DNA from: Pseudomonadota bacterium
Lineage (GTDB): Bacteria; Pseudomonadota; Alphaproteobacteria; Acetobacterales; Acetobacteraceae
DNA: 8,183 bases
Assembly (NCBI GenBank): GCA_021807465.1
Contig: JAKBCX010000050.1
Span: forward strand, 1 to 8,183
Direction: 5' to 3'
The notes under the pieces are model-generated. The model was not told the origin of the DNA. It ran no database searches and worked only from the letters and a program-made list of their open reading frames with translations. Of the stretch, positions 6,266 through 8,183 are shown one piece after another. The translations under genes were made by a program, and so were the position numbers. How positions within the stretch are numbered: the first letter of the stretch is position 1; each line of letters starts with the position of its first letter.

Positions 6266-6691
6266 ATGATGATACGAATTACCAGGACCCTCCAGATCGA
6301 CGAGCGCGATCTGGAGGAAATTTTTACGCCAGCCTCCGGGCCGGGCGGGCAGAATGTGAACAAGGTGTCCAGCGCGGTGCAACTGCGCTTCGACCTGGCC
6401 GCCAACACCACCCTGCCCGAGCCTATAAAAATGCGCCTTGCCGCCCTGGCGGGTAAAAGGCTTAGCCGCGAGGGGGTGCTGGTCATCGACTCGGAAGCGC
6501 ACCGCACCCAGTTGCGTAACCGCGAGGAAGCCCGGGAAAAACTCTTTGCCCTCATCCGTGAGGCAACCGTGGTGCCAAAGGCGCGGCGGGCGACAAAACC
6601 CACCAAAGCCTCGCAGACCAGGCGGCTGGAAACCAAAAGTAAGCGTGGCGAAACCAAACGCCTGCGGCACGGGCGGCATGGTGATGAGTAG
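6266..6691 (+). CDS. arfB: Alternative ribosome-rescue factor ArfB (YaeJ), GGQ peptidyl-tRNA hydrolase
   Basis: ArfB enters the empty A site of ribosomes stalled at the end of an mRNA and hydrolyses the peptidyl-tRNA, acting as a stop-codon-independent release factor. The 141-residue product has the RF1-like catalytic domain with GPGGQNVNKVSSAVQLRFD (25-43), the GGQ at 27-29. The family segment RLSREGVLVIDSEAHRTQLRNREEA follows at about 65-89. The C-terminal tail from about 104 is long and strongly basic (KARRATKPTKASQTRRLETK and on to RLRHGRHGDE). This is the tail that ArfB inserts into the empty mRNA channel, and RF1/RF2 lack it. Two adjacent ATGs (6266 and 6269) are possible starts; GGAG lies eight bases before the first. 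It follows rpmB by 26 bp. Confidence 0.95.
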   Translation: MMIRITRTLQIDERDLEEIFTPASGPGGQNVNKVSSAVQLRFDLAANTTLPEPIKMRLAALAGKRLSREGVLVIDSEAHRTQLRNREEAREKLFALIREATVVPKARRATKPTKASQTRRLETKSKRGETKRLRHGRHGDE

Positions 6692-6764
6692 AGGTTGATG
6701 CCCCGGGCGCCAGCGGCCATAACAACCCGGCCCGGCATGACCAAAACAGTATAGAGGCCCGTGA
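6692..6764. other. Short intergenic region between arfB and the acyltransferase gene
   Basis: This 73-bp gap holds GC-rich partial repeats (CCCCGGGC and CCCGGCCCGG) but no clear hairpin followed by a T-run. TATAGA (6750-6755) resembles a -10 box, but no good -35 box sits at the right distance. AGAGG (6753-6757) is the ribosome binding site of the acyltransferase. The gap is compatible with either a separate promoter or read-through from arfB. Confidence 0.4.
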
Positions 6765-7541
6765 ATGCAAACCGCCGCCAGCCGATTAGACGGGCTGGGC
6801 TGGAGTCCCGAACTCGCCAAACCGGATTTCCAGGCCAATTACGTAACTTACGGCACCGCTCAGCCGGAAACCCGGCAGAGTCTGGCGGAGCTTGGCATCC
6901 GCGTTATGGATGAGACCGGCAATAATTTCATTCTGCTGGAAAAGGGGTTCAAGAAGCTCGGCGGCGCGGTGCAGATCCATTTCCGCGGGCCAGATAATGT
7001 TTTCGCCATCAGCGCCAACACGGCGCTTAGCGGCGCCTTTAACTGCGCGGCCGGCACCGTTGCGGTTATTGGCGGCCAGCAGCATGCGCTTAAGCTCAGC
7101 GTTATGCTGTATCGCGGCGGCAAGCTGTTCTGGGGCCATGGCGCCAGCACGTTTGGCTGCCGCCTCTGGGTGGATGGCGGCAAAAGCGTGGTGGTTGGAG
7201 ATGGCTGCCTGTTTTCGGAAGCCATCGAGATACGCACAAGCGATCATCATTCCGTGATCGACCTGGATAATTATACGCAGGTCAACCACCCGGCCGATGT
7301 CACTATTGGCCGCCATGTTTGGGTTGGTCCCCGCGTTTCCATCCAGAAGGGCGTCACCATTGGCCGCGGCTCCATCATCGCGGCGGGGGCGCTTGTCTCG
7401 CGCAGCGTGCCGCCGCGCGAGCTTTGGGGCGGCGTACCGGCCAGGCTTATCAAGCGCCGCGTTTCCTGGGTGGGCAGCCACCCGGCCAAGCCGGAAGCGG
7501 TTGAGCATTTACGTCAAATGATCGAGTCCGGAGAATGGTGA
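6765..7541 (+). CDS. Left-handed beta-helix (hexapeptide repeat) acyltransferase
   Basis: This 258-residue protein is of the hexapeptide-repeat acyltransferase type (LacA/CatB/WbbJ-like), which move acetyl or other acyl groups from CoA to sugars or small molecules, usually as trimers. An N-terminal part (about 1-65) has no recognised domain. The repeat region runs from about 66 to 230, with isoleucine- or valine-led hexads: VVVGDGCLFSEAIEIRTSD (142-160), catalytic-type DHH (160-162), DVTIGRHVWVGPRVSIQKGV (178-197), TIGRGSIIAAGALVSRSV (198-215) and closing WGGVPARLIKRR (221-232). A helical tail follows. Many colanic-acid and O-antigen acetyltransferases share this ending, so a cell-surface polysaccharide role is plausible, but the acceptor cannot be told. 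AGAGG seven bases before ATG supports the start. No glycan genes are visible nearby. Confidence 0.9.
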   Translation: MQTAASRLDGLGWSPELAKPDFQANYVTYGTAQPETRQSLAELGIRVMDETGNNFILLEKGFKKLGGAVQIHFRGPDNVFAISANTALSGAFNCAAGTVAVIGGQQHALKLSVMLYRGGKLFWGHGASTFGCRLWVDGGKSVVVGDGCLFSEAIEIRTSDHHSVIDLDNYTQVNHPADVTIGRHVWVGPRVSIQKGVTIGRGSIIAAGALVSRSVPPRELWGGVPARLIKRRVSWVGSHPAKPEAVEHLRQMIESGEW

Positions 7542-7543
7542 AA

Positions 7544-7565
7544 CCGGGCTTGTGCTAACGCCCGG
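7544..7565. repeat. GC-rich inverted repeat after the acyltransferase stop codon
   Basis: CCGGGC (7544-7549) pairs perfectly with GCCCGG (7560-7565) around a ten-base loop, three to eight bases after the stop. AAATACG follows, not a T-run, so it is not a standard intrinsic terminator. It may end the acyltransferase transcript by another route or lie in the promoter region of the B12 riboswitch transcript. TTGTGC (7550-7555) and GCTACC (7572-7577) are a very weak -35/-10 pair with a 16-base spacer. Confidence 0.35.
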
Positions 7566-7591
7566 AAATACGCTACCCGCGCCGCAGATCA

Positions 7592-7738
7592 CGGTGGCCT
7601 GTAACAAGGCTGAAACGGGAACGCGGTGCCAAATCCGCGGCTGCCCCCGCAACTGTAAGCGGCGAGCGCCCCTAAATGCCATTGCCGCAAGGTGAGAAGG
7701 CGGGGAGCGTGAAGACCCGCGAGCCAGGAGACCGGCCG
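7592..7738 (+). ncRNA. Cobalamin (vitamin B12) riboswitch aptamer
   Basis: This leader RNA binds adenosylcobalamin or a related cobalamin and normally represses downstream uptake genes when B12 is plentiful. The conserved blocks appear in order: GCTGAAACGGGAACGCGGTG (7610-7629), AAATCCGCGGCTGCCCCCGC (7631-7650), AACTGTAAGCGG (7651-7662), a B12-box-like GCCATTG (7678-7684; usual form GCCACTG), GAGAAGGCGGGGA (7694-7706) and the closing GAAGACCCGCGAGCCAGGAG (7711-7730) followed by ACCGGCC. CGGT (7592-7595) with ACCG (7731-7734) is a plausible closing helix. The exact ends are approximate. It sits 118 bp before the btuB start on the same strand, the expected place. Confidence 0.95.
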
Positions 7739-7780
7739 GGATCGAGACATTTGCGCGTTTCCGGGCGGGGTGCACCGGGT

Positions 7781-7856
7781 ACGGAGGGGTGAAGCCCCCG
7801 AGCCTCTGTCGCCATGAATACGCCGGAAAACCGGCACGCGAAGAGGGGATTGCCCC
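7781..7856 (+). promoter_or_regulatory. Riboswitch expression platform controlling the btuB ribosome binding site
   Basis: The btuB Shine-Dalgarno AAGAGGGG (7841-7848) lies eight bases before the start codon. CCTCT (7803-7807) is complementary to AGAGG (7842-7846). The loop between them is closed further by GCCGG-AAAA-CCGGC (7822-7835). The same CCTCT can instead pair with GGAGG (7783-7787), which would free the ribosome binding site. GGGG (7786-7789) can also pair with CCCC (7795-7798), and GGGG (7845-7848) with CCCC (7853-7856). No terminator-type T-run is present, so control at translation initiation is more likely than at transcription. Which fold goes with bound B12 is inferred, not shown. 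Confidence 0.55.
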
Positions 7857-8183
7857 ATGATGAAGTTGAGAAATACCCTGCTGGCGGCGGCATGTTTTGC
7901 GCCCGCCCTGGCCCATGCCGATGATACGCCGATTGTGGTAACCGCCACACGCGTGGCCACACCAGTGGACCAGGCTCCTGCCTCGGTCACCGTGCTGACC
8001 CAGGCGGATTTCATTCGCCAAGGCGACACCACGCTGGTGCAGGCGCTGGACAGCATACCGGGTGTGAACATGGTGCAGTCGGGCGGCCCCGGTAACCAGG
8101 CCAGCCTGTTCATCCGCGGCACTAATTCCGAGGATGTGCTGGTGCTGCTGGATGGTGTGCCGGTGAACGACCCCGCCAACCCG
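7857..8183 (+). CDS. btuB: TonB-dependent vitamin B12 receptor BtuB, N-terminal part
   Basis: This is the first 109 residues of an outer-membrane receptor that imports cobalamin with energy from TonB. It begins with a signal peptide (KLRN charged start, hydrophobic LLAAACFAPALA, cleavage expected after AHA at residue 21). The TonB box follows at once: DDTPIVVTATR (22-32), close to the BtuB box of enteric bacteria. The plug domain follows: APASVTVLTQADF (40-52), LVQALDSIPGVNM (60-72) and ASLFIRGTNSEDVLVLLDGV (82-101), ending at VNDPANP at the window edge. The beta-barrel is outside the window. Two adjacent ATGs (7857 and 7860) are possible starts, with AGAGGGG well placed. The cobalamin riboswitch directly upstream supports B12 as substrate over iron-siderophores. 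Confidence 0.92.
   Translation, partial: MMKLRNTLLAAACFAPALAHADDTPIVVTATRVATPVDQAPASVTVLTQADFIRQGDTTLVQALDSIPGVNMVQSGGPGNQASLFIRGTNSEDVLVLLDGVPVNDPANP

Noticed and set aside
6786..7508. Minus-strand open frame of 240 codons opposite the acyltransferase
   Set aside because: It is antisense to the conserved hexapeptide repeats and is a composition shadow.
7544..7565. Hairpin after the acyltransferase as an intrinsic terminator
   Set aside because: The stem is perfect but AAATACG follows, with no T-run, so I kept it only as an inverted repeat.
7814..7924. Short plus-strand frame with ATG at 7814 in the btuB leader, out of frame with btuB, as a possible regulatory leader peptide
   Set aside because: It has no good ribosome binding site and overlaps the expression platform and btuB start. 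The pairing-based switch explains the region better.
7509..8179. Minus-strand open frames across the riboswitch and btuB start (170 and 196 codons)
   Set aside because: They cover a highly conserved plus-strand riboswitch and the btuB signal peptide, TonB box and plug, so they are not credible genes.

Overview
This window is about 8.2 kb of GC-rich chromosomal DNA from an alphaproteobacterium. Protein style (Ffh, an Atm1-type exporter, a DUF4743-type Nudix protein and a metalloprotease/Hint protein with a 'GWA...RYRADV..AG' C-terminal module) points to Acetobacteraceae or close relatives. That placement is inferred from family resemblance; no rRNA gene is present. The left half looks like ordinary chromosome carrying one unusual accessory-type gene. 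I see no insertion sequence, phage gene, tRNA, rRNA or CRISPR array.

Layout. Minus strand, read right to left: a Nudix hydrolase (3660-2830); a three-domain protein made of a zinc metalloprotease, a Hedgehog/intein (Hint) domain and a C-terminal module (2775-1138); and ffh, the SRP GTPase, whose 3' end runs off the window (1031-1). Plus strand: an Atm1/ABCB7-type ABC exporter (3670-5523) whose start is only 9 bp from the divergent Nudix start; a small uncharacterised protein (5586-5846); a terminator-like hairpin just before rpmB (5888-5915); rpmB for ribosomal protein L28 (5937-6239); arfB for a GGQ ribosome-rescue hydrolase (6266-6691); a left-handed beta-helix acyltransferase (6765-7541); a cobalamin riboswitch (about 7592-7738) with its expression platform; and the 5' end of btuB, a TonB-dependent vitamin B12 receptor (from 7857, cut by the window edge).

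How the parts fit. Ffh, L28 and ArfB serve protein synthesis and targeting, and rpmB and arfB are close enough to be co-transcribed. The riboswitch and btuB form a standard feedback unit in which B12 represses its own uptake. The exporter probably serves glutathione/Fe-S-linked export from the cytoplasm.

Most worth a second look: the protease-Hint fusion, which looks able to cut itself next to a catalytic Cys; the mutually exclusive pairings that could hide or expose the btuB ribosome binding site; and two leader hairpins, one before rpmB and one before arfB, that could affect expression of these translation genes.
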